Assembly (NCBI GenBank): GCA_902780505.1
Contig: CACZFN010000022.1
Location: 1 to 64,000, forward strand
DNA length: 64,000 bases
Direction: 5' to 3'
From: an uncultured Ruminococcus sp.
GTDB lineage: Bacteria > Bacillota > Clostridia > Oscillospirales > Ruminococcaceae
The notes beneath the pieces were generated by a model, which ran no database searches, had not been told where the DNA came from, and worked only from the letters and a program-made list of their open reading frames with translations. Shown one piece after another: positions 18,422 to 28,118 of this stretch. Each line of letters starts with the position of its first letter. Position 1 is the stretch's first letter. The translations under genes were made by a program, and so were the position numbers.

Positions 18422-18460
18422 AAAGACACTTTTGCTGTATCTTGGCAGAAGTGTCTTTTT
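18422..18460 (+). terminator. Terminator after tRNA-Ala
   Basis: AAAGACACTT... (18422-18435) pairs with ...AAGTGTCTTT (18445-18458), followed by a T-rich end. It closes the two-tRNA transcript. Confidence 0.75.
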
Positions 18461-18508
18461 ATTTGAGTTCAGCGCCCGCAAAGAGGTTTTTACCATCAAC
18501 AATTGACC

Positions 18509-18543
18509 AAGCCCCCGCTGCCTGTTGCAGCGAGGGCTTTTAT
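18509..18543. terminator. Hairpin next to the tRNA-Arg 3' end
   Basis: AAGCCCCCGCTGC (18509-18521) pairs with GCAGCGAGGGCTT (18527-18539) around a CTGTT loop. Four T follow on the plus strand; on the minus strand it lies just after the tRNA-Arg gene. It may serve both directions. Confidence 0.55.
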
Positions 18544-18619
18544 GGTGCGCCCGACAGGAGTCGAACCTGCGGCCTCAAGAGTCGGAGTCTTGCGCTCTAT
18601 CCAGCTGAGCTACGGACGC
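18543..18619 (-). tRNA. tRNA-Arg (CCG)
   Basis: On the minus strand the acceptor GCGTCCG pairs with CGGGCGC, and the D arm is TAGCTCAGCTGGATAGAGC. The anticodon loop CTCCGAC has anticodon CCG (reads CGG), T loop TTCGACT, discriminator A and encoded CCA. It lies downstream of metG, separated by a hairpin. Confidence 0.95.
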
Positions 18620-18621
18620 TT

Positions 18622-18648
18622 ATTAAAAACCGCTTTGCGGTTTTTAAT
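18622..18648. terminator. Perfect palindromic terminator between metG and tRNA-Arg
   Basis: ATTAAAAACCGC (18622-18633) and GCGGTTTTTAAT (18637-18648) form a 12-bp stem with a TTT loop and T/A-rich flanks, so it can stop transcription in either direction. A second GC stem, CGGCGGT/ACCGCCG, lies at about 18663-18681 nearer metG. Confidence 0.75.
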
Positions 18649-18697
18649 ACGGAGTTTCACTTCGGCGGTTAAACACCGCCGGGATCGCTATCATAAA

Positions 18698-20644
18698 TCA
18701 TCTAATCTTTGCGCCGTTAGGCAGGTTCTGATCGGGGAAGATCACTACTGCACTGCCGTCCTTGCCGTCAGCGGCGCATATCATGCCCTGGCTTTCAACG
18801 CCGCAGAGCATTACAGGCTTTAAATTTGCGATAAGCTGTATCTTCTTGCCGACAAGGTCTTCGGGCTTATACCACTGTGCTATACCCGAAACCACCTGTC
18901 TGCCGCCCATACCGTCATCAAGCTGCAATTTAAGAAGCTTCTTTGACTTCTTCACCTTTTCGCATTCTCTGACCTGTGCGACACGGATATCCACCTTTGC
19001 AAAATCCTCGATATCTATTTCGGGAAGCTGCTGCGGGGCTTCAAAGCCGCCGTTATCTTCCTTTGGTGCGTTTTTGCCGATTATTTCATTGAGCGCTTCA
19101 ATTTCCTTTTCAACGTCTATCCTCGGGAATATTATCTCTCCCCTGTTTACCCTGACATCAGCGGGAAGCACGCCGAAACTGCCTGCATTTTCATAGGTGA
19201 TAAGTTCTTTATCTGCGCCTATCTGTTCCCACACCTTCGGCATAGTTGAAGGCATAAAAGGTGAAAGAAGCGTCGAAATTATCCTGATAGTTTCAAGCAG
19301 GTTATAAAGCACAGATGCAAGCCTTGCTTTTTTGCTTTCGTCCTTACCGAGCACCCACGGGGCGGTTTCATCGATATACTTATTCGCCCTTGAAACAAGT
19401 TCAAATATAGCCGCAAGTGCGTTATTGAGCTGTGTCTGATCCACAAAACCGTCGACCTTTTCCCTGAGCGCCTTTGCCTGTGTGATAAGGTCATCATCAA
19501 ACTCACCCGCTTCACGGTCTTCGGGAAGCGTACCGCCGAAATACTTATCAGCCATTGCCACTGTACGCGATACAAGGTTGCCAAGACCGTTGGCGAGGTC
19601 TGAATTGATACGGTTTATCATGATCTCGTTTGAGAATGAACTGTCAGCACCGAGAGCCATTTCACGCATTATATGATATCTTATAGCATCAGCGCCGTAC
19701 CTTTCGCCGAGAATGAACGGATCAACAACATTGCCGAGAGATTTTGACATCTTCTGCCCGTTGAAAGTTATCCACCCGTGAACAGCCAGATGCTTTGGCA
19801 GCGGTTCATCAAGTGCCATAAGCATTGCAGGCCAGATGATAGCGTGGAAGCGCATAATATCCTTAGCGACCATATGAACATCAGCAGGCCAGTATTTTTT
19901 ATAGTCATCATATTCTTCGTTTTCATAGCCGAGTGCTGTGATATAATTTGAAAGCGCATCTATCCACACATATACTACGTGTTTTTCATCAAAGGTGACA
20001 GGAATGCCCCACTTGAAGGAAGTCCTTGAAACGCATAGGTCTTCAAGGCCTGTTTTGATGAAGTTATTGACAAGCTCCTGTGCCCTGTACTTGGGACGGA
20101 GGTAATCAGTTTCAAGCAGGAGTTTTTCTATCCTGTCGGCAAAGGGGGACATTTTGAAGAAATAAGCTTCCTCTTTAGCCTCCTTTACCTCCCTGTGACA
20201 TTCGGGACAGCAGCCGTTTTCATCAAGCTGACTCTCAGTCCAGAAGCTTTCGCAGGGGGTGCAGTATTTGCCGGTATACTCACCTTTATAGATATATCCC
20301 TTTTCATAAAGGCGGTTAAAGATAGTCTGCACAGCCTTGACATGATAATCGTCTGTAGTTCTTATATACCTGTCGTAGCTTATATTCATATAATCCCACA
20401 GTTTTTTGAACTGTGCGACTTTTACGTCAACATACTCCTTGGGAGTGACGCCGTCAGCCTTTGCTTTTTCTTCTATCTTCTGGCCATGTTCGTCTGTCCC
20501 TGTCAAGAACATGACATCATAGCCCTGCATTCTCTTATACCTTGCAACAGAATCGCAGGCAACCGTAGTATAGCAATGCCCGATATGCGGGTTGCCCGAC
20601 GGATAATAGATCGGTGTAGTGATATAAAAGGTCTTTTTATCCAT
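18698..20644 (-). CDS. metG: Methionine-tRNA ligase
   Basis: Methionyl-tRNA synthetase of 648 residues. The class I signatures are HIGH (20-23) and KMSKS (298-302). The zinc knuckle with cysteines near 128, 131, 146 and 149 is inserted in the connective peptide. An anticodon-binding helical domain follows (about 380-510). The C-terminal 105 residues (EIDIEDFAKVDIRVAQVREC, VSGIAQWYKPEDLVGKK) form an EMAP/Trbp-type tRNA-binding domain used for dimerisation. A GGGAGG site precedes the ATG. It is a single-gene transcript divergent from the arabinose module. Confidence 0.97.
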   Translation of the reverse strand: MDKKTFYITTPIYYPSGNPHIGHCYTTVACDSVARYKRMQGYDVMFLTGTDEHGQKIEEKAKADGVTPKEYVDVKVAQFKKLWDYMNISYDRYIRTTDDYHVKAVQTIFNRLYEKGYIYKGEYTGKYCTPCESFWTESQLDENGCCPECHREVKEAKEEAYFFKMSPFADRIEKLLLETDYLRPKYRAQELVNNFIKTGLEDLCVSRTSFKWGIPVTFDEKHVVYVWIDALSNYITALGYENEEYDDYKKYWPADVHMVAKDIMRFHAIIWPAMLMALDEPLPKHLAVHGWITFNGQKMSKSLGNVVDPFILGERYGADAIRYHIMREMALGADSSFSNEIMINRINSDLANGLGNLVSRTVAMADKYFGGTLPEDREAGEFDDDLITQAKALREKVDGFVDQTQLNNALAAIFELVSRANKYIDETAPWVLGKDESKKARLASVLYNLLETIRIISTLLSPFMPSTMPKVWEQIGADKELITYENAGSFGVLPADVRVNRGEIIFPRIDVEKEIEALNEIIGKNAPKEDNGGFEAPQQLPEIDIEDFAKVDIRVAQVRECEKVKKSKKLLKLQLDDGMGGRQVVSGIAQWYKPEDLVGKKIQLIANLKPVMLCGVESQGMICAADGKDGSAVVIFPDQNLPNGAKIR

Positions 20645-20679
20645 TACAAAAACCTCCCTTAAAAATTAACAACACAAAT

Positions 20680-20708
20680 ATTATATCACATTTGCCAGGC
20701 ATTGTCAA
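20680..20708 (-). promoter_or_regulatory. Sigma-A promoter for metG
   Basis: Consensus TTGACA (20703-20708), 17-bp spacer and TATAAT (20680-20685) on the minus strand. The -35 lies inside the inverted repeat 20698-20748. The leader is only about 30 nt, so there is no room for a T-box. Confidence 0.88.
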
Positions 20709-20748
20709 ATACCTGCACAAAAAATTATTATTGCAGGTGTACAATGCC
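20698..20748. repeat. Composite inverted repeat between the metG and arabinofuranosidase promoters
   Basis: The outer arms GGCATTGT and ACAATGCC and inner arms ACCTGCA (20711-20717) and TGCAGGT (20732-20738) form a two-part palindrome around an A/T-rich centre. It covers the metG -35 and lies about 50-100 bp upstream of the arabinose promoter. Both predicted transcription starts lie outside it, so it acts as DNA (operator) rather than RNA. It does not obviously match the known AraR operator. Confidence 0.55.
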
Positions 20749-20796
20749 TGTGCGGTGCTGCCTTGCACATTATTAAAGTTCATGCCCAAAAGCACA

Positions 20797-20825
20797 TTGA
20801 CAAGAATGCGATAAAGCATTATAAT
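20797..20825 (+). promoter_or_regulatory. Sigma-A promoter for the arabinose module
   Basis: Consensus TTGACA (20797-20802), 17-bp spacer and TATAAT (20820-20825), 38 nt before the arabinofuranosidase ATG. Confidence 0.88.
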
Positions 20826-20863
20826 AAAACTACGGTAAAAAATAATCTTACAGGAGGCAGGAT

Positions 20864-22330
20864 ATGAAAAAGATAAAAGCTGTTGTCAACACACTTGACA
20901 GAAAGTCGCACATAAACCGTGAGGTTTACGGGCATTTTTCCGAACACCTCGGCAGGTGCATCTATAACGGGATATATGTCGGAGAGAACTCCCCTATCCC
21001 GAACACAAACGGTGTAAGGAACGACGTGTTGGATGCGTTTCGGCAGATCAGAATGCCCGTACTGCGCTGGCCGGGCGGCTGCTTTGCCGATGAATACCAC
21101 TGGCGTGACGGAATAGGCGACAAAAGCACAAGAAAGAAAATGATAAACACTCACTGGGGCGGAGTGACAGAAGACAACTCCTTCGGCACGCACGAATTCT
21201 TTGATATGTGCGAGCAGATAGGGTGTGAGCCTTACCTTGCGGGCAACCTTGGCAGCGGAACTGTAGAGGAACTTGCCGACTGGATAGAATACATAACCTT
21301 TGACGGCGTTTCGCCCAATGCTGAACTCAGGCGCAAAAACGGCAGAGAAAAACCCTGGAAGCTCAAATACTTAGGCATCGGCAACGAAAACTGGGGCTGC
21401 GGCGGCAATATGCGCCCCGAACACTACGCAGACCTCTACAGGCAGTACCAGACATACTGCCGCAATTTCAGCGGCAACGAGCTTTTCAAGATAGCCTGCG
21501 GCCCGAATGCAGATGATTACAACTGGACAAAGACGCTGCTTGACATTGTTAAGGACTGGCACACAAAGGCGATATCTCTGCACTACTACACCGTACCCAC
21601 CGGCAACTGGGACAAAAAGGGCAGTGCCACAGAGTTTTCGGACGAGGAATACTACAGCACGATAGCCAAAACTCGCTATATCGAAGAACTTATCGTTAAG
21701 CACCAGGCTATAATATCGCAGTACAGTGACAATATAAAGCTTATAGTTGACGAATGGGGCTGCTGGTATGATGTTGAAGAAGGCACCAACCCGGGATTTC
21801 TATATCAGCAGAACACTATGCGTGATGCGTTAGTGGCGGCTGTGAACCTTAACATCTTCAACAACCACAGCGACATAGTTTACATGGCAAACTTAGCGCA
21901 GGCAGTGAATGTTTTGCAGTCTCTCCTGCTTACCGAGGGTGAAAAGCTTGTAAAAACGCCTACGTTCCATGTATTTGATATGTTCAAGACACATCAGGAC
22001 AGCGAACTTTTATACAGCTTCTGTGAAAATGATGCTGACGCAAACGCTCAGGCGATATCACATTCCGCTTCAATTGCTAAAGACGGAAGCCTGACGCTCA
22101 CATATGCCAACACCTCGCTTGATACCGGCTACAGCATTGAATGTGAGCTTATCGGAAAAAAAGCACAAAAGGCACAGGCAAGGATACTTACAAGCGATAA
22201 TGTAAGGGCACACAACACATTTGATGCCCCCGAAACGGTACTGCCGAAGGAATACGCTGTGCAGTCAACAGGCAGCGGTATAAGCTTTGACCTGCCCGCA
22301 CATTCGGTCGTAAGCATAGTTATATCATAA
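20864..22330 (+). CDS. Alpha-L-arabinofuranosidase, GH51
   Basis: A 488-residue intracellular GH51 enzyme (no signal peptide) that removes L-arabinofuranosyl groups from arabino-oligosaccharides. The (beta/alpha)8 domain carries [13 protein letters not shown] (68-80), the acid/base Glu175 in GIGNENWG and the nucleophile Glu297 in IVDEWG. The C-terminal beta-sandwich runs from about residue 385. AGGAGG lies 7 nt before the ATG. It is the first gene of a three-gene module with a sugar kinase and araD, so released arabinose feeds straight into the pentose phosphate pathway. Confidence 0.95.
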   Translation: MKKIKAVVNTLDRKSHINREVYGHFSEHLGRCIYNGIYVGENSPIPNTNGVRNDVLDAFRQIRMPVLRWPGGCFADEYHWRDGIGDKSTRKKMINTHWGGVTEDNSFGTHEFFDMCEQIGCEPYLAGNLGSGTVEELADWIEYITFDGVSPNAELRRKNGREKPWKLKYLGIGNENWGCGGNMRPEHYADLYRQYQTYCRNFSGNELFKIACGPNADDYNWTKTLLDIVKDWHTKAISLHYYTVPTGNWDKKGSATEFSDEEYYSTIAKTRYIEELIVKHQAIISQYSDNIKLIVDEWGCWYDVEEGTNPGFLYQQNTMRDALVAAVNLNIFNNHSDIVYMANLAQAVNVLQSLLLTEGEKLVKTPTFHVFDMFKTHQDSELLYSFCENDADANAQAISHSASIAKDGSLTLTYANTSLDTGYSIECELIGKKAQKAQARILTSDNVRAHNTFDAPETVLPKEYAVQSTGSGISFDLPAHSVVSIVIS

Positions 22331-22343
22331 GCAGGGGTGTGAT

Positions 22344-23930
22344 ATGGATATAAGAGATAAAATAGCACAGGGCAGGACAGCCTTAGGCATAGAACTTGGC
22401 TCTACAAGAATAAAGGCGACACTTATCGACGACACCCTCGCCCCGGTCGCGGGCGGTGCACACGAATGGGAAAACCGCCTTGAAAACGGCTACTGGACAT
22501 ATTCGCTTGAAAGCATTGACAAAGGCGTAAAATGCGCATATGCCGCGCTTAAAAAAGATGTTTTTGAAAAGTATGGTGTGAAACTAAGCAGGATAGGCGC
22601 CATCGGCATTTCCGCCATGATGCATGGCTATATGGCATTTGATGAAAACGACAGCCTTCTTGTACCTTTCCGCACATGGCGCAACACAACGACTTCACGC
22701 GCGGCGGGTGAACTGAGTGAAGCTTTTCGGTTCAATATCCCAGAGCGCTGGAGTATCGCACACCTGTATCAGGCTATACTTGACGGTGAAGAACACCTGT
22801 CCCGCATAGCACACCTGACGACACTTGCGGGGTATATACACTTTACCCTCACGGGCAGGCGTGTGCTCGGCGTGGGTGAAGCTTCGGGAATGTTCCCGAT
22901 AAACGGGCGAAGCTATGACAAAGAGATGCTCTATAAATTTGACAAGCTTGCAAAAAGCAAAGGGTTTGAAAAAAAGCTTGGCGATATACTTCCCGATGTG
23001 CTTTTTGCAGGTGATAACGCAGGAGAACTGACCGAAGCGGGCGCAAGGTATCTTGATACGTCAGGTGAGCTTTTAAGCGGCGCACCGCTTTGCCCGCCCG
23101 AGGGTGATGCGGGTACGGGAATGACAGCGACAAACTCAGTCAGACCGCTTACGGGAAATGTTTCTGCGGGGACATCTGTCTTTGCCATGCTTGTACTTGA
23201 CAAGCCGCTTAAAGGCTGTTACCCGCAGATAGATATCGTCACCACTCCCGACGGTTCACCTGTAGCTATGGTACACTGCAACAACTGCTGCAGTGAACTT
23301 GATGCATGGGTAAAGCTTTTTTACGAATTCGCGAAGCTTTCGGGAAATGATATGACAAAAGACAGCATTTACGATCTTTTATATAAAAACACATTAAACG
23401 CAGACGATGACTGCGGCGGGGTATGTGCTTTCAACTTCCTGTCGGGTGAACCGGTTGCAGGCATAAGCGAGGGCAGGCCTATGTATTTCAGGCTCCCCGA
23501 CAGCAAAATGAACCTTGCAAACTTCTTCAAAGCTGAACTTTACTCCTCTGTGGCGGCGCTTAAAATGGGAATGGATATCCTTTTCAAAAACGAAGGCATC
23601 AGGGCCGATTCCTTTACAGGCCACGGCGGACTTTTCAAGACAGAAGGCGTTGCACAGAAATATCTTTCAGATGCACTTGATACGCCTGTTTCGGTAATGT
23701 CCACAGCCGGCGAGGGCGGATCATACGGGATCGCACTTTTAGCAGCGTATATGCTTCATAGCGGCGGCAAAAGCCTTGCAGACTGGCTCGACTGTGAAGT
23801 ATTTGACAAAGCAGAGATAAAGACCGTCACCCCTGATGCAGACGGCGCAAAAGGATTTGATGAATACATAAAACGATACACAAAGGCACTTGATGCCGCA
23901 AGAATGTTAGGAGATGTAAAGAATGCTTGA
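22344..23930 (+). CDS. FGGY-family carbohydrate kinase, probable L-ribulokinase
   Basis: A 528-residue sugar kinase. The first FGGY half begins with [18 protein letters not shown] (phosphate-binding Gly-rich loop, about 13-30); [11 protein letters not shown] follows. The ATP site includes [15 protein letters not shown] (about 271-285), and [22 protein letters not shown] near 416-437 is the conserved second-domain adenosine segment. Because it lies between an arabinofuranosidase and araD (7-nt overlap with araD), L-ribulose is the likely substrate; by sequence it is closer to the general FGGY/xylulokinase-like group than to classical AraB. No araA isomerase is in the window. Confidence 0.82.
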   Translation: MDIRDKIAQGRTALGIELGSTRIKATLIDDTLAPVAGGAHEWENRLENGYWTYSLESIDKGVKCAYAALKKDVFEKYGVKLSRIGAIGISAMMHGYMAFDENDSLLVPFRTWRNTTTSRAAGELSEAFRFNIPERWSIAHLYQAILDGEEHLSRIAHLTTLAGYIHFTLTGRRVLGVGEASGMFPINGRSYDKEMLYKFDKLAKSKGFEKKLGDILPDVLFAGDNAGELTEAGARYLDTSGELLSGAPLCPPEGDAGTGMTATNSVRPLTGNVSAGTSVFAMLVLDKPLKGCYPQIDIVTTPDGSPVAMVHCNNCCSELDAWVKLFYEFAKLSGNDMTKDSIYDLLYKNTLNADDDCGGVCAFNFLSGEPVAGISEGRPMYFRLPDSKMNLANFFKAELYSSVAALKMGMDILFKNEGIRADSFTGHGGLFKTEGVAQKYLSDALDTPVSVMSTAGEGGSYGIALLAAYMLHSGGKSLADWLDCEVFDKAEIKTVTPDADGAKGFDEYIKRYTKALDAARMLGDVKNA

Positions 23931-24615
23931 AAAACTGAAACAAGAGGTACTTGAAGCAAATCTTATGCTACCTAGGTACAAACTTGTTACTTTTACCTGG
24001 GGCAATGTTTCAGCAGTGGACAGGGAAAGCAAAATGATCGTAATAAAGCCGTCGGGCGTTGAATATGACAGCATGAAAGCTGACGATATGGTAGTAGTAA
24101 GCCTTGAAACCGGTGAGGTGGCAGAGGGCAGATACAAGCCTTCAAGCGACACGCCCACACACCTTGAACTCTACCGGGCATTCGAGGGCATAGGAGGAAT
24201 ATGCCACACGCACAGCCGCTGGGCGACATCATTTGCACAGGCGGGCGTCGGGGTAGCACCTATGGGCACGACACACGGGGATTATTTTTACGGGACTATT
24301 CCCTGCACAAGAGCTATGACACCGCAGGAAATAGCAGGAGAATACGAAAAGGAAACGGGAACAGTTATAATTGAAACTTTTGAGAACACAAACCCGCTTA
24401 CCATACCTGCTGTACTTGTAAAGAGCCACGGCCCCTTTACATGGGGCAGGGACGCAAAGGAAGCTGTACACAACGCAGTTGTTTTAGAGGAAGCCGCTTT
24501 TATGAACTACCACGCGCTGACCTTAAACCCGCAGGCGGGTATCATGCAGCAGGAACTGCTTGACAGGCACTATTTAAGAAAGCATGGCGAGAATGCATAT
24601 TACGGGCAGAACTGA
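23923..24615 (+). CDS. araD: L-ribulose-5-phosphate 4-epimerase
   Basis: A class II aldolase-family epimerase (230 residues) that converts L-ribulose-5-P to D-xylulose-5-P. Features are [21 protein letters not shown] (about 25-46), the metal-binding [15 protein letters not shown] (about 94-108), [10 protein letters not shown] and the distal metal His in [17 protein letters not shown] precedes the ATG, which overlaps the kinase gene. A terminator follows. Confidence 0.95.
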   Translation: MLEKLKQEVLEANLMLPRYKLVTFTWGNVSAVDRESKMIVIKPSGVEYDSMKADDMVVVSLETGEVAEGRYKPSSDTPTHLELYRAFEGIGGICHTHSRWATSFAQAGVGVAPMGTTHGDYFYGTIPCTRAMTPQEIAGEYEKETGTVIIETFENTNPLTIPAVLVKSHGPFTWGRDAKEAVHNAVVLEEAAFMNYHALTLNPQAGIMQQELLDRHYLRKHGENAYYGQN

Positions 24616-24678
24616 CCTGCCCGAACAGCTCAGCCATTTTGCTTGTGTTAAAGCCAAGGAACAATAAATTATAAAGAA

Positions 24679-24725
24679 TATCGCTTCACGATCATCACAG
24701 ATCTGTCGTGAAGCGATATATTTTT
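24679..24725. terminator. Terminator between araD and trpA
   Basis: A 13-bp stem TATCGCTTCACGA (24679-24691) / TCGTGAAGCGATA (24706-24718) is followed by TATTTTTA. It lies between convergent genes and may serve both. Confidence 0.82.
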
Positions 24726-24743
24726 ATCGGCTATTCTTTTTTG

Positions 24744-25532
24744 TTATAACATTGCTGTTTTTAGCTTATTCACAAATTCACCTACATACTTAGGCGAAGC
24801 ATTGCCTTTTTGCGCTATGATGTTTACTATCGCGCTGCCGACTATGACACCGTCGGCGTGCTTTGAGATGCCTGCTGCCTGCTCTGGCGTTGATATGCCG
24901 AAGCCTATGCAGTAGGGTGCATAGCCGCCCTCTTTAAGCGGTGCCAAAAGCGTGTCGAAATCTGTCGTTATCTCTTTTCTTGTGCCTGTTACGCCAAGCG
25001 ACGAAACGACGTATATAAACCCCTTTGACTGCTCTGCTATCATCTTCACACGCTCGTGGGATGTGGGTGCTACAAGGTTTATGTTGTATATGCCGTATTC
25101 GTCAGCGGTGCTTTGTATCTCGTCACGTTCTTCAAAAGGCATATCGGGTACTATAACGCCGTCGATGCCGAATGCTCTGCACTTTTCAAAAAAGCGCCCT
25201 GTGCCGTATTTATAGATAGTATTTATATACATCATAAGCAAAAGCGGCTTGTCGGACTTTTGGCGAAGTTTTAAAACAAGGTCAAATATCTTATCAAGCG
25301 TAGTTCCCGCATTTAAAGACCTGAGTGATGCTTTCTGTATAGTCGGCCCTTCGGCTATGGGATCGGAGAACGGCACGCCGAGTTCTACTATATCAGCGCC
25401 GTTTTCAAACATTTCAAGCACAGCCCGCTCGCTTGTTTCCATATCCGGATCGCCTGCGGTAACAAAGGTTATAAGTGCTTTTTCACCGCGCTTTTTCAGT
25501 GTGTCAAAACATATGTCTATCCTATTGCTCAA
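24744..25532 (-). CDS. trpA: Tryptophan synthase alpha chain
   Basis: 262 residues, a TIM barrel that splits indole-3-glycerol phosphate. Seen are [17 protein letters not shown] (about 19-35), the catalytic Glu in [19 protein letters not shown] (about 49-67), VPDMPFEE and the phosphate loop [13 protein letters not shown]. The only plausible start is TTG at 25532 with an AGGGGGG-like site; it overlaps trpB by 11 nt. Last gene of the trp operon. Confidence 0.96.
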   Translation of the reverse strand: MSNRIDICFDTLKKRGEKALITFVTAGDPDMETSERAVLEMFENGADIVELGVPFSDPIAEGPTIQKASLRSLNAGTTLDKIFDLVLKLRQKSDKPLLLMMYINTIYKYGTGRFFEKCRAFGIDGVIVPDMPFEERDEIQSTADEYGIYNINLVAPTSHERVKMIAEQSKGFIYVVSSLGVTGTRKEITTDFDTLLAPLKEGGYAPYCIGFGISTPEQAAGISKHADGVIVGSAIVNIIAQKGNASPKYVGEFVNKLKTAML

Positions 25533-26712
25533 CTAAATCAACCCCCCTGTATCTTGCTATCGAATAAACGTCCTTGTCGCCCCTGCCGGAGAGGTTTATT
25601 ACAAGGATCTTGTCCCTGCCCATATCCGGTGCTATCTCCATTGCCGCCGCAACAGCGTGTGCGGATTCTATCGCAGGGATTATGCCTTCCGTCTTTGAAA
25701 GGTACTCAAACGCTCTGACCGCTTCTTCGTCTGTCACAGCAACGTATTCAGCCCTGCCTATAGAATGAAGATATGCGTGCTCGGGACCAATACCGGGGTA
25801 GTCAAGCCCTGCCGATATCGAGTATACAGGTGCTATCTGCCCGTATTCGTTTTGTAGAAAGAGCGATTTCATACCGTGGAATATACCAAGACTGCCGTTT
25901 GATATGGTAGCAGCTGTATCGGGGGTGTCTATACCACGGCCTGCGGCTTCCGCACCTACAAGGCGCACGCTTTCGTCGCCGATAAAGTCATAGAAAGCGC
26001 CCATAGCGTTTGAACCGCCGCCGCAGCAGGCAACAACACAATCAGGAAGCCTGCCTTCAAGTTCTTTCAGCTGCTCTTTTATTTCCTCGGAAATGATCTT
26101 CTGAAAATCCCTGACCATTTCCGGGTATGGGTGCGGCCCCATTACCGAACCTATACAGTAAAACGTCGTGTCGATATTCGAGCACCAGTCACGCATAGCT
26201 TCGTTGATCGCATCTTTCAGTGTTGCTGTTCCCGATGCTGTGCCTGTCACCTTTGCGCCTAAAAGATTCATTCTGTATACATTGAGCGACTGCCGCTTCA
26301 TATCCTCGGCACCCATATACACTTCACATTCAAGCCCCATAAGTGCGCATACAGTTGCCGTTGCAACGCCATGCTGTCCGGCACCTGTTTCTGCGATAAT
26401 GCGCTTTTTGCCCATTTTCTTTGCAAGAAGCACCTGCCCCAGGACGTTGTTTATCTTATGTGCGCCCGTATGGTTTAAGTCCTCACGCTTGATATATATT
26501 TTAGCACCGCCCAGATCCTCGGTCATCTTCTTCGCATAATAGAGCATTGACGGTCTGTTCGCATATTCCCTGTAAAGCTTTCTTAGTTCTTTGTTGAAAT
26601 CTTCATCTTCCTTATATCTGTTGTATGCCGCTTCAAGCTCGTGTACAGCCGTCATGACAGTTTCAGGAACATACTGCCCGCCGAAATCGCCGAATCTACC
26701 GATCTTTTCCAT
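25522..26712 (-). CDS. trpB: Tryptophan synthase beta chain
   Basis: A 396-residue PLP enzyme of the TrpB1 type. The PLP lysine lies in [18 protein letters not shown] (about 75-92), the catalytic Glu and channel region in [14 protein letters not shown], and the phosphate loop in [10 protein letters not shown] (about 225-234). It condenses indole with serine. It is 1 nt downstream of trpF and overlaps trpA. Confidence 0.97.
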   Translation of the reverse strand: MEKIGRFGDFGGQYVPETVMTAVHELEAAYNRYKEDEDFNKELRKLYREYANRPSMLYYAKKMTEDLGGAKIYIKREDLNHTGAHKINNVLGQVLLAKKMGKKRIIAETGAGQHGVATATVCALMGLECEVYMGAEDMKRQSLNVYRMNLLGAKVTGTASGTATLKDAINEAMRDWCSNIDTTFYCIGSVMGPHPYPEMVRDFQKIISEEIKEQLKELEGRLPDCVVACCGGGSNAMGAFYDFIGDESVRLVGAEAAGRGIDTPDTAATISNGSLGIFHGMKSLFLQNEYGQIAPVYSISAGLDYPGIGPEHAYLHSIGRAEYVAVTDEEAVRAFEYLSKTEGIIPAIESAHAVAAAMEIAPDMGRDKILVINLSGRGDKDVYSIARYRGVDLVEQ

Positions 26713-26713
26713 A

Positions 26714-27334
26714 TTATATACTCCTTATCAAAGTGATTATGTGTTTTATCTTCATTTCGTCCTTAAACCCGTCTGTTTCGACTGAGCCTGAAATATCCGC
26801 CCCATAAGGCTTCAGTGTGCCGATAAGCCTTGCCGCATTGTTTTCACCTACACCGCCCGCTATAAAAAACGGCTTTGTTACCTTTGCGGCCTTTATTACT
26901 TCGGTATCGGCTTCCCTGCCCGTCCCGCCTGCAATTCCTTTAACATAGCTGTCTATCACGAGTCTGTCGCAGTCAAGGCTGTCAGCTTTTTCGATATCAT
27001 CTGCTGTCTTTGCACGAACGGCCTTCCATATCTCAGCGCCGCTTATACTTTTAAGTGACCTTATATAATCATCATCTTCGTGCCCATGAAGCTGAATGAC
27101 ATCAAGGTATGATATAAAGCTTTTCCCGATCTCTTTGAGGTCTTCATCTACGAATACGCCAACACGTCTGATATCCTTATCAAGCATACTTTCAAGCTCA
27201 TAAAATGTTTCGGCGTCAATGCTTCTGCGAAAGCCTTCTGAAAGAATAAACCCTGCGTAATCGGGACGGCAGCGGTTCAAAGCGGCAATATCCTCTTTTC
27301 TTCTTATGCCGCAGATCTTGATTTTTGCGCCCAT
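26714..27334 (-). CDS. trpF: Phosphoribosylanthranilate isomerase
   Basis: 206 residues: [15 protein letters not shown] with the catalytic Cys near residue 7, [23 protein letters not shown] and [15 protein letters not shown]. The start at 27334 has GGGAGG 9 nt upstream and follows the trpC stop by 1 nt; an earlier in-frame start would run 31 nt into trpC without a better site. Confidence 0.94.
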   Translation of the reverse strand: MGAKIKICGIRRKEDIAALNRCRPDYAGFILSEGFRRSIDAETFYELESMLDKDIRRVGVFVDEDLKEIGKSFISYLDVIQLHGHEDDDYIRSLKSISGAEIWKAVRAKTADDIEKADSLDCDRLVIDSYVKGIAGGTGREADTEVIKAAKVTKPFFIAGGVGENNAARLIGTLKPYGADISGSVETDGFKDEMKIKHIITLIRSI

Positions 27335-27335
27335 T

Positions 27336-28115
27336 TCAGACACCCTCCCGGAGCTTTGAAAGCGCACCTGCTATACTCTGCGCCCGCATCAGCGTTTCAC
27401 CGATAAGGACAGCATCAGCGCCGTTTGAACGTGCCCTTTTCATATCACTGTTATTCTTTATCCCGCTTTCGGAAACGAGCACCCTGTCTTTGGGCACAAG
27501 CTTTGAAAGCCTTGCGGTGGTATCAAGGTCAACAGTGAAATCCTTCAGGTTTCTGTTATTGATACCAAGACAATCCGCATCAGCTTCAAGGGCTTTATCA
27601 AGTTCACTCTCGTCATGCACCTCTGCAAGCACCTCAAGCCCGACAGAATGTGCCGTGTCTGCAAAGCGGATAAGCGTCTGCTTATCAAGCAGCGCGCAAA
27701 TAAGCAGAACAGCCGAAGCCCCGAGAAGCCTTGCATGGTAGATCTGAAACTCGTCGGTTATAAAATCCTTGCGAAGAACAGGTATGCTGACATTATTTGC
27801 AATAAGCGAAAGGAAATCATTACTTCCTAAGAAGTAATTTTCCTCAGTCAGGCAGGATATAGCGTCCGCGCCCGCCTTCTGATATTCAAGCGCTGTTTCA
27901 AGCGGCCTGAACCCTTCGCTTATTACCCCTTTGGAGGGAGATGCCTTCTTGACCTCCGCTATCACCGAAAGCCTGTCATTTTTAAGTGCCGCTTTGAGTG
28001 AGTATACAGGCTTTTGGCAGTTTAGCGCTTCCCGTCTGATATCACGCCCTGCAAACAGGGCTTTTTCTCTTTCAAGCTGTGCTTTTCTTTTTATAGTTAT
28101 CTCGTCAAGTATCAT
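27336..28115 (-). CDS. trpC: Indole-3-glycerol phosphate synthase
   Basis: 259 residues, TIM barrel. SVIAEVKKASPSKGVISEGF (about 50-69) holds the catalytic lysine, VPVLRKDFITDEFQIYHARL the second lysine, and LGINNRNLKDFTVDL and VSESGIKNNSDM complete the active site. It lies 3 nt after trpGD. Confidence 0.96.
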   Translation of the reverse strand: MILDEITIKRKAQLEREKALFAGRDIRREALNCQKPVYSLKAALKNDRLSVIAEVKKASPSKGVISEGFRPLETALEYQKAGADAISCLTEENYFLGSNDFLSLIANNVSIPVLRKDFITDEFQIYHARLLGASAVLLICALLDKQTLIRFADTAHSVGLEVLAEVHDESELDKALEADADCLGINNRNLKDFTVDLDTTARLSKLVPKDRVLVSESGIKNNSDMKRARSNGADAVLIGETLMRAQSIAGALSKLREGV

Positions 28116-28118
28116 ATT

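Noticed and set aside
18376..18823. Plus-strand ORFs around tRNA-Arg
   Set aside because: They read through the antisense of a tRNA gene and into metG, a common false annotation.
20645..20670. A T-box leader for metG
   Set aside because: The promoter leaves only about 30 nt of leader and no T-box core is present.
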